Positions 52,099 through 61,388 of a stretch of DNA of 64,000 bases are shown one piece after another. The DNA comes from Curtobacterium sp. MCSS17_007 (GTDB lineage Bacteria > Actinomycetota > Actinomycetes > Actinomycetales > Microbacteriaceae): NCBI RefSeq assembly GCF_003234175.2, contig NZ_CP126257.1:992001-1056000 (forward strand), read 5' to 3'. The translations under genes and the position numbers were made by a program. Numbering within the stretch: the stretch's first letter is position 1; every line of letters starts with the position of its first letter. Below the pieces are notes generated by a model. It made no database searches. It was not told the origin of the DNA and worked only from the letters and a program-made list of their open reading frames with translations.

Positions 52099-53591
52099 CC
52101 GGACCCCGGGTCGTCGCACGCCGTCTGGACGGGACCCCGGACCTCGGAGCCCTGGCCGACGCGTCCCACGGTGACGTCGTCTGGCTCGACTCCGGGTTGC
52201 CCGACGGCGCTCCCGACACCGCCCACGAGCGCGCCCGCTGGTCCGTCCTCGCGCAGACGGACGGTCCGTTCGCGACCCGGTTCCGGCACGAGGGCCGCCG
52301 TGCCGTCGTGGACGTCCCGCCCGCCGCCGAGCGGTGGTTCGGGACCTCCCGCGTCGAGGACCGCCCGGCGTTCGCCGTGCTGGGTGACCTGCTCGACCGG
52401 ACGCCGGCGCTCGCAGCTCCCGTGGTCGGGTGCGGCTTCGCGCTCGGGTGGGTCGGGTTCCTCGGCTACGAGCTCGGCCGCGAGTCCGGTGGCCCGGACC
52501 GCACGGCCGACGGGCACGCCGACGCGGACCTGCGGTTCGTCGACCGGGCCGTCGTCGTGCACGCCGACGGCCGTGCCTGGGCGCTCGCGCTGGTGACCGA
52601 CGACGAGCCGGCGGCCAGCGCGGCGAACCGGGCGTGGCTCGACGAGCCGCACGTGTCCGTCACGCGGGGCGGCCTGCCGGACGCAGCCACGGGCCTCCCG
52701 GTCGGCGCCACCGGGCGGGTGTCGCGCGCCGCCTACGAGGCCGCGGTCGAGACCTGTCGCGCGGAGATCCGAGAGGGGAACGCCTTCCAGGTGTGCCTCA
52801 CCACCGTCTTCGCGGTCGGCGCGGTCGGCGCGGTCGGACGGGAGGCACGGGTCGCCCCCGGTGCGGACCCACACCTGGACGAGTACCTGCGACTGCGCCG
52901 CGCCGACCCCGTCCCGTTCGGTGCCTACCTGCGGCTCGGCCCCCTGCGGGTGGCGAGCCGGTCACCGGAGCGGTTCCTGCGCGTCGGAGCGGACGACACG
53001 GTCGTCGCGGAGCCGATCAAGGGCACGCGGCGCCGTGACCCCGACCCGGAGCGCGACGCCGTCGTGCGGGCCGGGCTGATGGCGAGTGCGAAGGACCGAG
53101 CCGAGAACGTCATGATCGTCGACCTGCTCCGGAACGACCTGCTCCGCACCGCGGTGCCGGGGTCGGTGCACGTGGAGCGGCTCTGCGACGTCGAGACCTA
53201 CGCGAGCGTGCACCAGCTCGTGTCGACGGTCTCGGCGGTGCTGCCGCCGGGCACTGCACGGGCAGCGGTCGTGCGCGCGGCGTTCCCGCCGGGGTCGATG
53301 ACCGGGGCGCCCAAGATCAGCGCGATGGCCGTCGCCGACCGGCTCGAGGACGCACCGCGGGGCGTGTACTCCGGTGCGGTCGGGTACTTCTCGGCGGACG
53401 GGTCGGTCGACCTGTCGGTGGCCATCCGCACACTGGTGACGGTCCTCGACGACCGGGGTGCCGAGCGGTCGCGGTCGTACGGGGCCGGGGGAGCGGTGAC
53501 GTGGTCCTCGGTCGCGGCGGACGAGGCGGACGAGGTGGAGACGAAGACACGGTCGGTGTTCAGCGCGCTGGGGGTCACAGCTCGCTGGTGA
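52077..53591 (+). CDS. pabB: Aminodeoxychorismate synthase component I (PabB type)
   Basis: A 504-aa chorismate-binding enzyme with motifs AEPIKGTRRR, AENVMIVDLLRNDLLR, PPGSMTGAPKISAM and YSGAVGYFSADGSVDLSVAIRTL. No amidotransferase domain is fused. It makes 4-amino-4-deoxychorismate for folate; anthranilate synthase is the alternative assignment. GTG 52077 overlaps the epimerase gene by 22 bases and has no clear ribosome binding site; the start is tentative. Around residues 245-262 an extra GAVGAVGREARVAPGADP segment, encoded by GCGGTCGGC repeats and a GGGAGGCACGG motif, interrupts the usual alignment. Confidence 0.85.
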   Translation: MDDRRRLTGPRVVARRLDGTPDLGALADASHGDVVWLDSGLPDGAPDTAHERARWSVLAQTDGPFATRFRHEGRRAVVDVPPAAERWFGTSRVEDRPAFAVLGDLLDRTPALAAPVVGCGFALGWVGFLGYELGRESGGPDRTADGHADADLRFVDRAVVVHADGRAWALALVTDDEPAASAANRAWLDEPHVSVTRGGLPDAATGLPVGATGRVSRAAYEAAVETCRAEIREGNAFQVCLTTVFAVGAVGAVGREARVAPGADPHLDEYLRLRRADPVPFGAYLRLGPLRVASRSPERFLRVGADDTVVAEPIKGTRRRDPDPERDAVVRAGLMASAKDRAENVMIVDLLRNDLLRTAVPGSVHVERLCDVETYASVHQLVSTVSAVLPPGTARAAVVRAAFPPGSMTGAPKISAMAVADRLEDAPRGVYSGAVGYFSADGSVDLSVAIRTLVTVLDDRGAERSRSYGAGGAVTWSSVAADEADEVETKTRSVFSALGVTARW

Positions 53592-53640
53592 GCCGTCCGG
53601 TCCGTCGGGAACGACGGAACCGGTTCGCGACCCCGCCGTG

Positions 53641-53656
53641 TCGAAGGGGTGTTCGA
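53641..53656. promoter_or_regulatory. Second, imperfect SOS box upstream of imuA'
   Basis: TCGAAG-GGGT-GTTCGA differs from TCGAAC-N4-GTTCGA at one position. Its centre is 53 bp from the perfect box at 53694-53709, i.e. five helical turns, so two LexA dimers could bind on one face. Confidence 0.6.
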
Positions 53657-53684
53657 AGGACTGTCCACCGGATGTCGGACCCGG

Positions 53685-53713
53685 TTGACATCATCGAACA
53701 CATGTTCGAATAT
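53685..53713 (+). promoter_or_regulatory. SOS box and promoter of imuA'-imuB-dnaE2
   Basis: TTGACA (53685-53690), 17-base spacer, GAATAT (53708-53713). The perfect SOS box TCGAACACATGTTCGA (53694-53709) fills the spacer and overlaps the -10. ATG 53720 follows the -10 by six bases, so the transcript is leaderless. Same design as the promoter at 5938-5968. Confidence 0.9.
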
Positions 53714-53719
53714 GAGGGC

Positions 53720-54553
53720 ATGCAGACGGCGGCGGCACTCCTGTCGCCCGGGGCCGAGGGGGCGTCCGGGCACGATGCCCCTGCTCGCCCCGCCGTTCGG
53801 TCCGGGGCGGGCCGGCCGACCCGACGCGTCGATCACCTGGGCGACGCCCGGGCAGCGCTCGAGCGGATCACGGCACTGCGCTCCCGCGTGGCCGAGATGG
53901 AAGCACCCCGCGTCGACGTCCAGGGGCTGCCCACCGCCACGGCGCTGCAGCCCCTGCTGCCGGGTGGTGCGATCCGGGTCGGCGGGGCCTACGCCGTGCA
54001 GGAGTCGGTGCTCCTCGCGATGACCATGCTGCAGGCAGCCTCGGCCGAGGGTGCCTGGTGCGCCGTCGTCGGCGTGCCGTCCTTCGGGGTCGAGGCCGCT
54101 GCGGCGATGGGCATCGACCTCGAACGGCTCGTGCTCGTCCCCGATCCGGGCGACCAGTGGCTCACCGTGACCGCGGCGCTCGCAGACGTCGCCCAGATCG
54201 TCCTGACCCGGCCGCTCGGGCGGGTGGCGCCCGGTGACGTCTCGCGGCTCTCCGCACGGCTGCGACAGCGCGGTGGAGCGCTCGTCGCGCTCGGGTCCTG
54301 GCCGGGCGCCGACGTCACGCTGCGGGTGACGGAGTCGGTGTGGAGCGGGATCGGCGACGGCCACGGGCACCTGGCGGAGCGCCGGGCCACGGTGACGGCA
54401 TCCGGCCGCGCGGGAGCGGGACGACCGGTCAGCGCCGACCTGCTGCTGCCGGCGGCCGACGGTGCGGTGCGACCCGCGGTGGTCGGCGCTGCCGGCGCTT
54501 CCGGTGGCGTGGACTCGCCGCGCGTGCTGCGTCCCGTCGCGGTGGCGTCGTGA
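53720..54553 (+). CDS. imuA': ImuA'-type RecA-like accessory protein
   Basis: A 277-aa protein with a degenerate RecA-like core: LLPGGAIRVGGAYAVQES (in place of a Walker A), GAWCAVVGVPSFGVEAAAAMGI, LERLVLVPDPGDQWLTVTAAL and DVAQIVLTRPLG. The loss of a proper P-loop is expected for ImuA'. It helps bring ImuB to sites of damage. The ATG at 53702 lies inside the SOS box and is excluded by promoter position. It overlaps imuB (GTGA). First gene of the mutasome operon. Confidence 0.88.
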   Translation: MQTAAALLSPGAEGASGHDAPARPAVRSGAGRPTRRVDHLGDARAALERITALRSRVAEMEAPRVDVQGLPTATALQPLLPGGAIRVGGAYAVQESVLLAMTMLQAASAEGAWCAVVGVPSFGVEAAAAMGIDLERLVLVPDPGDQWLTVTAALADVAQIVLTRPLGRVAPGDVSRLSARLRQRGGALVALGSWPGADVTLRVTESVWSGIGDGHGHLAERRATVTASGRAGAGRPVSADLLLPAADGAVRPAVVGAAGASGGVDSPRVLRPVAVAS

Positions 54554-56244
54554 GCCCCCGCGGACGGGCACGGGCGGCCGCCCCCCTGGCACCCGCCAGG
54601 AGCGGCGGCGCCGGGACACCCGGTCCGGGTGCGGTGCGCGCTGACGCCCTGGCGCGCGGTGGCGCCCTGCCCGAGCCACCGCCCGCCCGCACGATCGTGC
54701 TGTGGTGCCCGGACTGGCCCGTGATCGCTGCCGCCCGAGCGGCCGGCTCACCGCCCGACCACCCGTTCGCCCTGGTCGCGAAGGGGCTGGTGTTCGCCAG
54801 CTCGGCCAGTGCCCGGCAGCAGGGGGTCGTCCGGGGGCTCCGCGTGCGCGAGGCCCAGGCGCGCTGCCCTGAGCTCGTGGTCGAGCCGTACGACGACGCG
54901 CTCGACCACCGAGCGTTCGAACCCGTCATCCGCGCGATCGAGGAGGCGGTCCCCGGGGTCGAGGTCCTGCGGCCCGGCACGGTCGCCCTGCGCTCCCGCG
55001 GGCCGGCGCGCTACTACGGCGGTGAACGGGCGGCGGCGGCGACACTCGCGGGCATCGCGGCCGACCACGGCGCCCCCGGCGTGCGAGCCGGGGTGGCGGA
55101 CACGCCGTTCGCGGCGGAGCAGGCGGCGCGGGCGAGACCGGTGCGGCCGGGGGAGCGGGTGCGGATCGTCCCCGTCGGTGGCTCCGCGGCGTTCCTGGCG
55201 GACCTACCGCTCGGCGTGCTCGGCGACCCCGACCTGGCGATGGTGCTCGGGCGGCTGGGCGTCGGCACGCTCGGTGACTTCGCGGCACTCGGTGACGAGC
55301 AGGTGCGGGACCGCTTCGGCGTCGCCGGGGCGTTCCTGCACCGGCTCGCCGGCGGTCGCGACCCGCGAGCGGTCACTGCACGTGCGGTGCCGCCCGAGCT
55401 CCGGGTCGAGGCGTCCTTCGAACCCCCGCTCGACCGCGCCGACCAGGTGGCGTTCGCGTTCCGGCGGTCGGCGGACGACTTCGCCGCCCGACTGCGAGCG
55501 GCCGGGTTGGTCGCCACCACGATCCGCGTGGGCATCGTCGACGAGCGCGACCTGCTGCTCGAGCGGACCTGGGTGCACCCGCGCTGGTTCGACGCCGCCG
55601 ACGTGGTCGACCGGGTGCGGTGGCAGCTCGCCGGCGGCGTGGACCCGACGGGGCTCGAGGCACCCGTGGTCCAGGTCATGCTCGAGCCGGTCGCGGTCGA
55701 CGACGCCGCGAACCACGAGCGCGGACTCTGGGGCACCGGCCCCGATGAGCGCGTGCACCATGCCCTCGCCCGCGTGCAGGGGCTCGTCGGGCACGACGGG
55801 GTGGTGACCCCGCGGATCGGCGGCGGCCGGACCCTGGCCGAACGCGTCGTGCTCGTGCCGTGGGGAGACGCGCCCGTCGGGGGAGAGCGGGCACTGGCGA
55901 CGGTGCGCGACCGCCCGTGGCCCGGCAGGCTGCCCGGGCCGCCCCCGGCGACCGTCCTCGAGCGACCCCGACCGGTGGACGTCGTGGCGGCAGGGGGCGA
56001 CAGCGTCGACGTCGACGAGCGCGGATCCCTCACCGGCGCTCCCGAGCGGTTCCGGGCCGAGGGTGAGCGTGGCGGGCGGTTCGCCCCGGTGACCGCGTGG
56101 GCCGGGCCATGGCCACTCGTCGTGCGCTGGTGGGAGGCGGGGGGACGGCGGCTGCACCGACTGCAGCTCGTCGACGGTGACGGCCGCGCCTGGTACCTGG
56201 TGCTCGCCGACCACCGGTGGTGGGCCGAGGCGGTCGCGACGTGA
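54550..56244 (+). CDS. imuB: ImuB, inactive Y-family polymerase adaptor
   Basis: A 564-aa protein of the DNA polymerase Y family: RTIVLWCPDWPVIAAARAAG, DHPFALVAKGLVFASSASAR, PGVEVLRPGTVALRSRGPARYYGGE. The catalytic acidic residues of true Y-family polymerases are missing (WCPDWP instead of DxD; no SxDE), as in ImuB. It acts as a hub for DnaE2, ImuA' and the beta clamp. N-terminal ~45 residues are Ala/Pro/Gly-rich. The C-terminus ends in a Trp-rich stretch (VVRWWEAGGRRLHRLQLVD). Confidence 0.92.
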   Translation: MSPRGRARAAAPLAPARSGGAGTPGPGAVRADALARGGALPEPPPARTIVLWCPDWPVIAAARAAGSPPDHPFALVAKGLVFASSASARQQGVVRGLRVREAQARCPELVVEPYDDALDHRAFEPVIRAIEEAVPGVEVLRPGTVALRSRGPARYYGGERAAAATLAGIAADHGAPGVRAGVADTPFAAEQAARARPVRPGERVRIVPVGGSAAFLADLPLGVLGDPDLAMVLGRLGVGTLGDFAALGDEQVRDRFGVAGAFLHRLAGGRDPRAVTARAVPPELRVEASFEPPLDRADQVAFAFRRSADDFAARLRAAGLVATTIRVGIVDERDLLLERTWVHPRWFDAADVVDRVRWQLAGGVDPTGLEAPVVQVMLEPVAVDDAANHERGLWGTGPDERVHHALARVQGLVGHDGVVTPRIGGGRTLAERVVLVPWGDAPVGGERALATVRDRPWPGRLPGPPPATVLERPRPVDVVAAGGDSVDVDERGSLTGAPERFRAEGERGGRFAPVTAWAGPWPLVVRWWEAGGRRLHRLQLVDGDGRAWYLVLADHRWWAEAVAT

Positions 56245-56254
56245 AGGAGTCCTG

Positions 56255-59200
56255 ATGGGGTACAGCAACCCACCCATCCCGTGGTCGCAGTTCGAGCGTG
56301 CCCTGTCGGACAAGCGCCCGGACAGCGCACACGCCGGAGACGGCGGCGACAGCCCGGCGTGGTCGCGCAAGCGGTCCCGGTACGTCCCACCGCCGACGGC
56401 GTCGGACGACGACGCCCCGGTCGTGCCGTACGCCGAACTGCACGCGCACTCGACCTTCAGCTTCCTCGACGGGGCGAGCGGTCCCGAGCACCTGGTCGAG
56501 GAGGCCGCGCGCCTGCACCTGCACGGCCTCGCTCTGACCGACCACGACGGGTTCTACGGCGCCGCCCGGATGGCCGAGGTGGCCGAGGCGTACCCGACCG
56601 TGACGACCGTGTACGGCACCGAGCTGTCCCTCGGGCTGACCGAGCCGCAGAACGGCGTGCCAGACCCCGAGGGCACGCACCTGCTGCTGCTCGCCGACGG
56701 CCAGGACGGCTACCACCGGCTCGCCGCTGCGGTCACCCGGGCGCACCTGGCGGTCGGTGCCGAGAAGGGGCGGCCGCAGTACGACCTCGACGAGCTCGCG
56801 GCGCAGGCGGACGGGCACTGGCGGGTCCTGACCGGCTGCCGGAAGGGCACGGTGCGCCAGGCCCTCGAGCACGGGGGCGAGTCCGCGGCGGACGTGGCGC
56901 TGCGCGCGCTGCTCGACCGGTTCGGCACGGCCGGGGTCGTCGTCGAGCTCACCGACCACGGCGAACCGCTCGACACCGCCCGGAACGACCTCCTCGCGGG
57001 GCTCGCCGCACGGCACGGGTTGCCGGTCGTGGCGACGGGGAACGTGCACTACGCGACCCCCGACCGCTTCCCGGTGGCGACCGCGCTGGCGGCCGTGCGG
57101 GCCCGGAGGAGCCTGGACGAGATCGACGGCTGGCTGCCGGCGGCACCGACCGCCCACCTGCGCTCGGGCGCCGAGATGGCCCGGCGCTTCGCGCGCTACC
57201 CGGGGGCGGTGGAGACGAGCGTCGAGCTGGCCGACGAGCTCGGCTTCCGGCTCCGGACCGCCAAGCCCGGCCTGCCCGACGTCGAGGTGCCGGAGGGGCA
57301 CACCACGATGTCGTGGCTCCGGGAACTCACCTGGCGTGGGGCACGGCGGTTCTACCCGGGCAGCGCGGACGGCGTCGACCCGCAGAAGCGCGAACGCATC
57401 GAGCGGGAGCTCTCCGTCATCGCGGACAAGGACTTCCCCGGCTACTTCCTGATCGTGCGGGACATGGTGCAGTACGCCCGGCAGCGGGGCATCCTCTGCC
57501 AGGGCCGCGGATCGGCGGCGAACTCGGCGGTCTGCTACCTGCTCGAGATCACCGCGGTGGACTCGATCCGGTACGGGCTGCCGTTCGAGCGGTTCCTGTC
57601 GGCCATGCGCGACGAGGAGCCGGACATCGACGTGGACTTCGACTCGGACCGCCGTGAAGAGGTGATCCAGTACGTCTACGAGAAGTACGGGCGCTTCAAC
57701 GCCGCCCAGGTCGCGAACGTCATCACCTACCGGCCGAAGGGGGCCGTCCGGGACATGGCGAAGGCGCTCGGGCACAGCCCCGGGCAGCAGGACGCCTGGT
57801 CGAAGCAGGTCGAGCGGTGGGGGTCGGTGACCGAGAGCCAGGACCACGACATCCCGGACACCGTGGTCGACATGGCCCAGCAGGTGCTCGGGTTCCCGCG
57901 GCACCTCGGCATCCACTCCGGGGGCATGGTCCTCACCGACCGCCCCGTGGGCGAGGTCGTCCCGATCGAGCACGCCCGGATGGACGGCCGGACCGTGCTG
58001 CAGTGGGACAAGGACGACTGCGCGTACATGGGGCTCGTGAAGTTCGACATGCTCGGACTGGGGATGCTCGCGGCGTTGCAGTACGCGTTCGACCTGGCCG
58101 ATGAGCACTGCGGGGAGCGCTGGGACATGCACTCCATCCCGAAGGAGGAACAGGGCGTCTACGACCAGCTGTGCCGGGCGGACACGATCGGGGTGTTCCA
58201 GGTGGAGTCCCGCGCGCAGATGGGGACGTTGCCGCGGCTGCTGCCCCGACGGTTCTACGACCTGGTCATCGAGGTCGCCCTGGTGCGGCCCGGACCAATC
58301 CAGGGCGGTGCCGTGCACCCGTACATCCGACGACGCACGGGCGAGGAACCGATCACCTACATCCACCCGTCGCTCGAGCCCGTGCTCGAGCGGACGCTCG
58401 GGGTGCCGCTGTTCCAGGAGCAGCTCATGCAGATGGCCATCGCCGTGGGCGGGTGCTCGGGGGACGACGCCGACCTGCTCCGCCGGGCGATGGGCTCGAA
58501 GCGGGGCCTCGAGAAGATCGAGCGGCTGCGCGAGAAGCTCTACGCGGGGATGGCGGCGAACGACATCCACGGTGCGGACGCCGACGCGATCTACGCCAAG
58601 ATCCAGGCGTTCGCGAACTTCGGCTTCGCGGAGAGCCACTCGATCAGCTTCGCGCTCATCGTCTACGCGAGCGCGTGGATGCGCCTGCACTACCCCGGGG
58701 CGTTCCTGGCAGCGCTGCTCCGGGCGCAGCCGATGGGGTTCTACTCGCCGCAGACCCTGGTGGCGGACGCCCGACGGCACGGGGTGCGGGTGCTCCGGCC
58801 CGACATCCTGCGCTCGGGCGTCGACGCGACGCTGGAACCCCTGCACGGTGACGGTAGCGACGGTGATGCCTCGGGCGGCAACGGCAACGGCAACGGCAGC
58901 GGCGACGGCGACGGCGAGGGCAGCGACGCCGGGACCGGAGGCGGTCCGGACACGTGCCTGGCCGAGGAGCAGCCGCCCGTGCTGCCGTTCGACGCCTCCC
59001 GTCCGGACGACACCGCCGAGCACCGCCGCGACGGGGCCTTCGCGGTCCGCCTGGGCCTGGCCGAGGTGGCCTCGCTGGGGCGGAAGAGCGCCGAGGCGAT
59101 CGTCGCCGAACGCGATGCGCACGGCCCGTTCACCGACATGTCCGACCTGGCACGCCGCGTACGTCTGACCACGGCGCAGCTGGAGGCACTTGCGGCGGCG

Positions 59201-59743
59201 GACGCCTTCGCCGGGCTCGGCATCGACCGGCGCAGCGGCATGTGGTCCGCCGCGCAGGCCGCAGCCGAGCGCCCGGACCAACTGCCCGACACGCAGGTGA
59301 CGGTGCAGCCGCCGCTCTTCGGGCAGATGACGAGCGGGGACGTCCTGATCGCCGACATGTGGTCGACGGGCATGACCACCGACGACCACCCCGTGCGGCA
59401 CGTGCGACCGCGCCTCGACGCCCGCGGGGCGCTCAGCGTGCTCGACACCGCGACGGCGGAGACCGGGCGGCGCGTCGAGGTCGGTGGGATCGTCACCCAT
59501 CGGCAGCGTCCGGCGACGGCCTCGGGGATCACGTTCATGAACGTCGAGGACGAGACCGGACTGGTCAACGTGATCTGCAGCGTCGGGGTGTGGGGCCGGT
59601 ACCGGCGGGTGGCACGGGAGTCACCCGCCGTGGTCGTGCGGGGCATCCTCGAGCGGTCACCGGACGGGGTCGTGAACCTCGTGGCGGACCGGATCGAGCA
59701 CCTGCCCTTGTCGGTGCGGACCCGGTCGCGGGACTTCCAGTGA
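56255..59743 (+). CDS. dnaE2: Error-prone DNA polymerase DnaE2
   Basis: A 1162-aa C-family polymerase. It has an N-terminal PHP domain (YAELHAHSTFSFLDGAS), catalytic Asp cluster PDIDVDFD (D457, D459, D461), FQVESRAQMGTLPRLLPRRF, the helix-hairpin-helix region and a C-terminal OB domain (GITFMNVEDETGLVNVI). It lacks the tau/epsilon-binding tail of DnaE1. Translesion synthesis with ImuB. An unusual Gly/Asp/Asn linker (about residues 866-900; GGNGNGNGSGDGDGEG) interrupts the C-terminal half. AAGGAG precedes ATG 56255. Last gene of the SOS operon. Confidence 0.96.
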   Translation: MGYSNPPIPWSQFERALSDKRPDSAHAGDGGDSPAWSRKRSRYVPPPTASDDDAPVVPYAELHAHSTFSFLDGASGPEHLVEEAARLHLHGLALTDHDGFYGAARMAEVAEAYPTVTTVYGTELSLGLTEPQNGVPDPEGTHLLLLADGQDGYHRLAAAVTRAHLAVGAEKGRPQYDLDELAAQADGHWRVLTGCRKGTVRQALEHGGESAADVALRALLDRFGTAGVVVELTDHGEPLDTARNDLLAGLAARHGLPVVATGNVHYATPDRFPVATALAAVRARRSLDEIDGWLPAAPTAHLRSGAEMARRFARYPGAVETSVELADELGFRLRTAKPGLPDVEVPEGHTTMSWLRELTWRGARRFYPGSADGVDPQKRERIERELSVIADKDFPGYFLIVRDMVQYARQRGILCQGRGSAANSAVCYLLEITAVDSIRYGLPFERFLSAMRDEEPDIDVDFDSDRREEVIQYVYEKYGRFNAAQVANVITYRPKGAVRDMAKALGHSPGQQDAWSKQVERWGSVTESQDHDIPDTVVDMAQQVLGFPRHLGIHSGGMVLTDRPVGEVVPIEHARMDGRTVLQWDKDDCAYMGLVKFDMLGLGMLAALQYAFDLADEHCGERWDMHSIPKEEQGVYDQLCRADTIGVFQVESRAQMGTLPRLLPRRFYDLVIEVALVRPGPIQGGAVHPYIRRRTGEEPITYIHPSLEPVLERTLGVPLFQEQLMQMAIAVGGCSGDDADLLRRAMGSKRGLEKIERLREKLYAGMAANDIHGADADAIYAKIQAFANFGFAESHSISFALIVYASAWMRLHYPGAFLAALLRAQPMGFYSPQTLVADARRHGVRVLRPDILRSGVDATLEPLHGDGSDGDASGGNGNGNGSGDGDGEGSDAGTGGGPDTCLAEEQPPVLPFDASRPDDTAEHRRDGAFAVRLGLAEVASLGRKSAEAIVAERDAHGPFTDMSDLARRVRLTTAQLEALAAADAFAGLGIDRRSGMWSAAQAAAERPDQLPDTQVTVQPPLFGQMTSGDVLIADMWSTGMTTDDHPVRHVRPRLDARGALSVLDTATAETGRRVEVGGIVTHRQRPATASGITFMNVEDETGLVNVICSVGVWGRYRRVARESPAVVVRGILERSPDGVVNLVADRIEHLPLSVRTRSRDFQ

Positions 59744-59837
59744 GCCCGTCCCGGGTCCGTGGCGCCGTCGCGGCCCGGGGACGGCAGCCGCCGGCCGGTC
59801 CGTTCCGCCTCCGTGTCCCCGCCACGGCCCGGGGAGG

Positions 59838-61388
59838 TCAGCCGGCGGCCTGCTCGTGCACCACGGGGACGCGGACGGTGACCTCGAGCCCGCCGGAGCG
59901 GACGTTACGGAGGGACGCCGTGCCTCCCGACCGTTCCGCGATGGCGCGCACGATCGCGAGTCCGAGACCGGAGCCGCCCGGCATCGGTGTCCCGCCGGTC
60001 GCCGGATCGGGGTCGCGGCGGGAGGTCCGGGCCTCGTCGGGCCGGGTGAACCGGTCGAAGGCGACCGGGATGAACGACTCGGGCACCCCGGGGCCGTCGT
60101 CCGTGACCTGGAGGACGCCCTCGTCGCCCTCGACCCGCCAGGACACGAAGACGCCGCCGCCGCGGGGGAGTGCCGCGACCGCGTTGCTCGCGGTGTTCGT
60201 GACGAGCTGGGCGATGCCACCGGTGTCGAGGCGGAAGTGCGGCTCGGCCGAGCGGCCGGAGCTGGGGTCGGTCCCCGAGCCGTCCCGACCCCCCACGCTG
60301 CTGCCGACGGTCGTCGGAGCCGGCGGCTCGAGGTCGAAGTCGACCGTGACGTCCTTCGCCGACGCGATCAGCCGGACGCGGTCGACGGCGGCCATCACCT
60401 CGTCGCCGAGGTCGCTCCACGAGGTCGTTGCCTGCGCGCCGTCCTGCTCGTGTCGTTCGGACTCTTCGATGCGGGACAGGGTGAGCAGGTCGTTGGCCAG
60501 CCGCGAGAGCCGCGCGACGCTGCGCTTGGCGCGGTCGATGTGCGCCGCGAGCGCGGCCGCGTCGTCACCGTCGAGCGAGGCCAGGTCGAGCTGCGTCGTG
60601 AGGATCGCGAGCGGGGTCCGCAGTTCGTGGCTGGCGTCCGACACCATCTGCCGCTCACGCTCGGTGGCCTGGCGGGTCCGGGCGAGGAACGCGTTGAGGG
60701 TGGTCGCGAGCGACGCGAGCTCGTCCTGCGCGGGGCCGACCGGGAGCTCGGCGCGCTCGGGGGCGACGGAGAGCCGCTCCGCCTCGCGACGCATCCGGTT
60801 GACCGGCCGGAGCGCCGCAGTGGCGAGGGCCCACGAGGCGATGCCGAAGGCGATGAGGATCGCCAGCCCGGTGAGCGACAGGGTCGTCGTCAGGTCGTCG
60901 ACGACGATGGCCTCCGCCTGCGAGTTGCGTGCGGCCACGACGGTCCAGCGTCCGGCCTGGTTCACCGGGTGTTCGATGACGACGCGGTACTCGGAACCGG
61001 ACACGGTGATGAGCGAGGTGCCGGCCGGTCTCGACGTCAGGCTGCCGAGTGCCCGCTCGACGCGCGGTGGCATGGTCGAGAGCCGGATCTGCCCGGACGG
61101 CGCCACGACCGCGACGAGCTGTGCGTTGCCCGGCGCCGACAGGTCGGGGTCGCTGTCCACCTCGAGCGTCGCCACGTACGGGTCCACGTCGGCGTCGAGC
61201 AGCGTGCGGGTGGCGCTGGCGACGACGCTGACCACGCTGACGCGCATGACGAGCACGAGCAGGACGATCACGACCGCGGCGATGGCGGTCGACCCGATGG
61301 TGATCCGGGCGCGGAGCGACAGCACGCGGAGGGGCCGGGGCAGCCCACGGCGTCGGGCGCTCCCGGGCGTCGGTGCGGGGTCGGTCAC
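59838..61388 (-). CDS. Sensor histidine kinase, OmpR-pair type
   Basis: A 516-aa kinase. Two TM helices (about 28-52 and 170-195) flank an extracytoplasmic sensor of ~115 residues. A HAMP region follows, then HisKA with SDASHELRTPLAIL (H254), N-box (NTASNAVAALPRGGG), and G-boxes DDGPGVPE and GGSGLGLAIV. A Ser/Gly/Asp insert lies between the H and N boxes. GTG 61388 overlaps the regulator stop (GTGA), giving coupled synthesis. Ends convergent with dnaE2, with no known link to SOS. Confidence 0.92.
   Translation of the reverse strand: MTDPAPTPGSARRRGLPRPLRVLSLRARITIGSTAIAAVVIVLLVLVMRVSVVSVVASATRTLLDADVDPYVATLEVDSDPDLSAPGNAQLVAVVAPSGQIRLSTMPPRVERALGSLTSRPAGTSLITVSGSEYRVVIEHPVNQAGRWTVVAARNSQAEAIVVDDLTTTLSLTGLAILIAFGIASWALATAALRPVNRMRREAERLSVAPERAELPVGPAQDELASLATTLNAFLARTRQATERERQMVSDASHELRTPLAILTTQLDLASLDGDDAAALAAHIDRAKRSVARLSRLANDLLTLSRIEESERHEQDGAQATTSWSDLGDEVMAAVDRVRLIASAKDVTVDFDLEPPAPTTVGSSVGGRDGSGTDPSSGRSAEPHFRLDTGGIAQLVTNTASNAVAALPRGGGVFVSWRVEGDEGVLQVTDDGPGVPESFIPVAFDRFTRPDEARTSRRDPDPATGGTPMPGGSGLGLAIVRAIAERSGGTASLRNVRSGGLEVTVRVPVVHEQAAG

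Noticed and set aside
54550..56244. Active Y-family polymerase
   Set aside because: The catalytic acidic residues are missing, so it is called ImuB.
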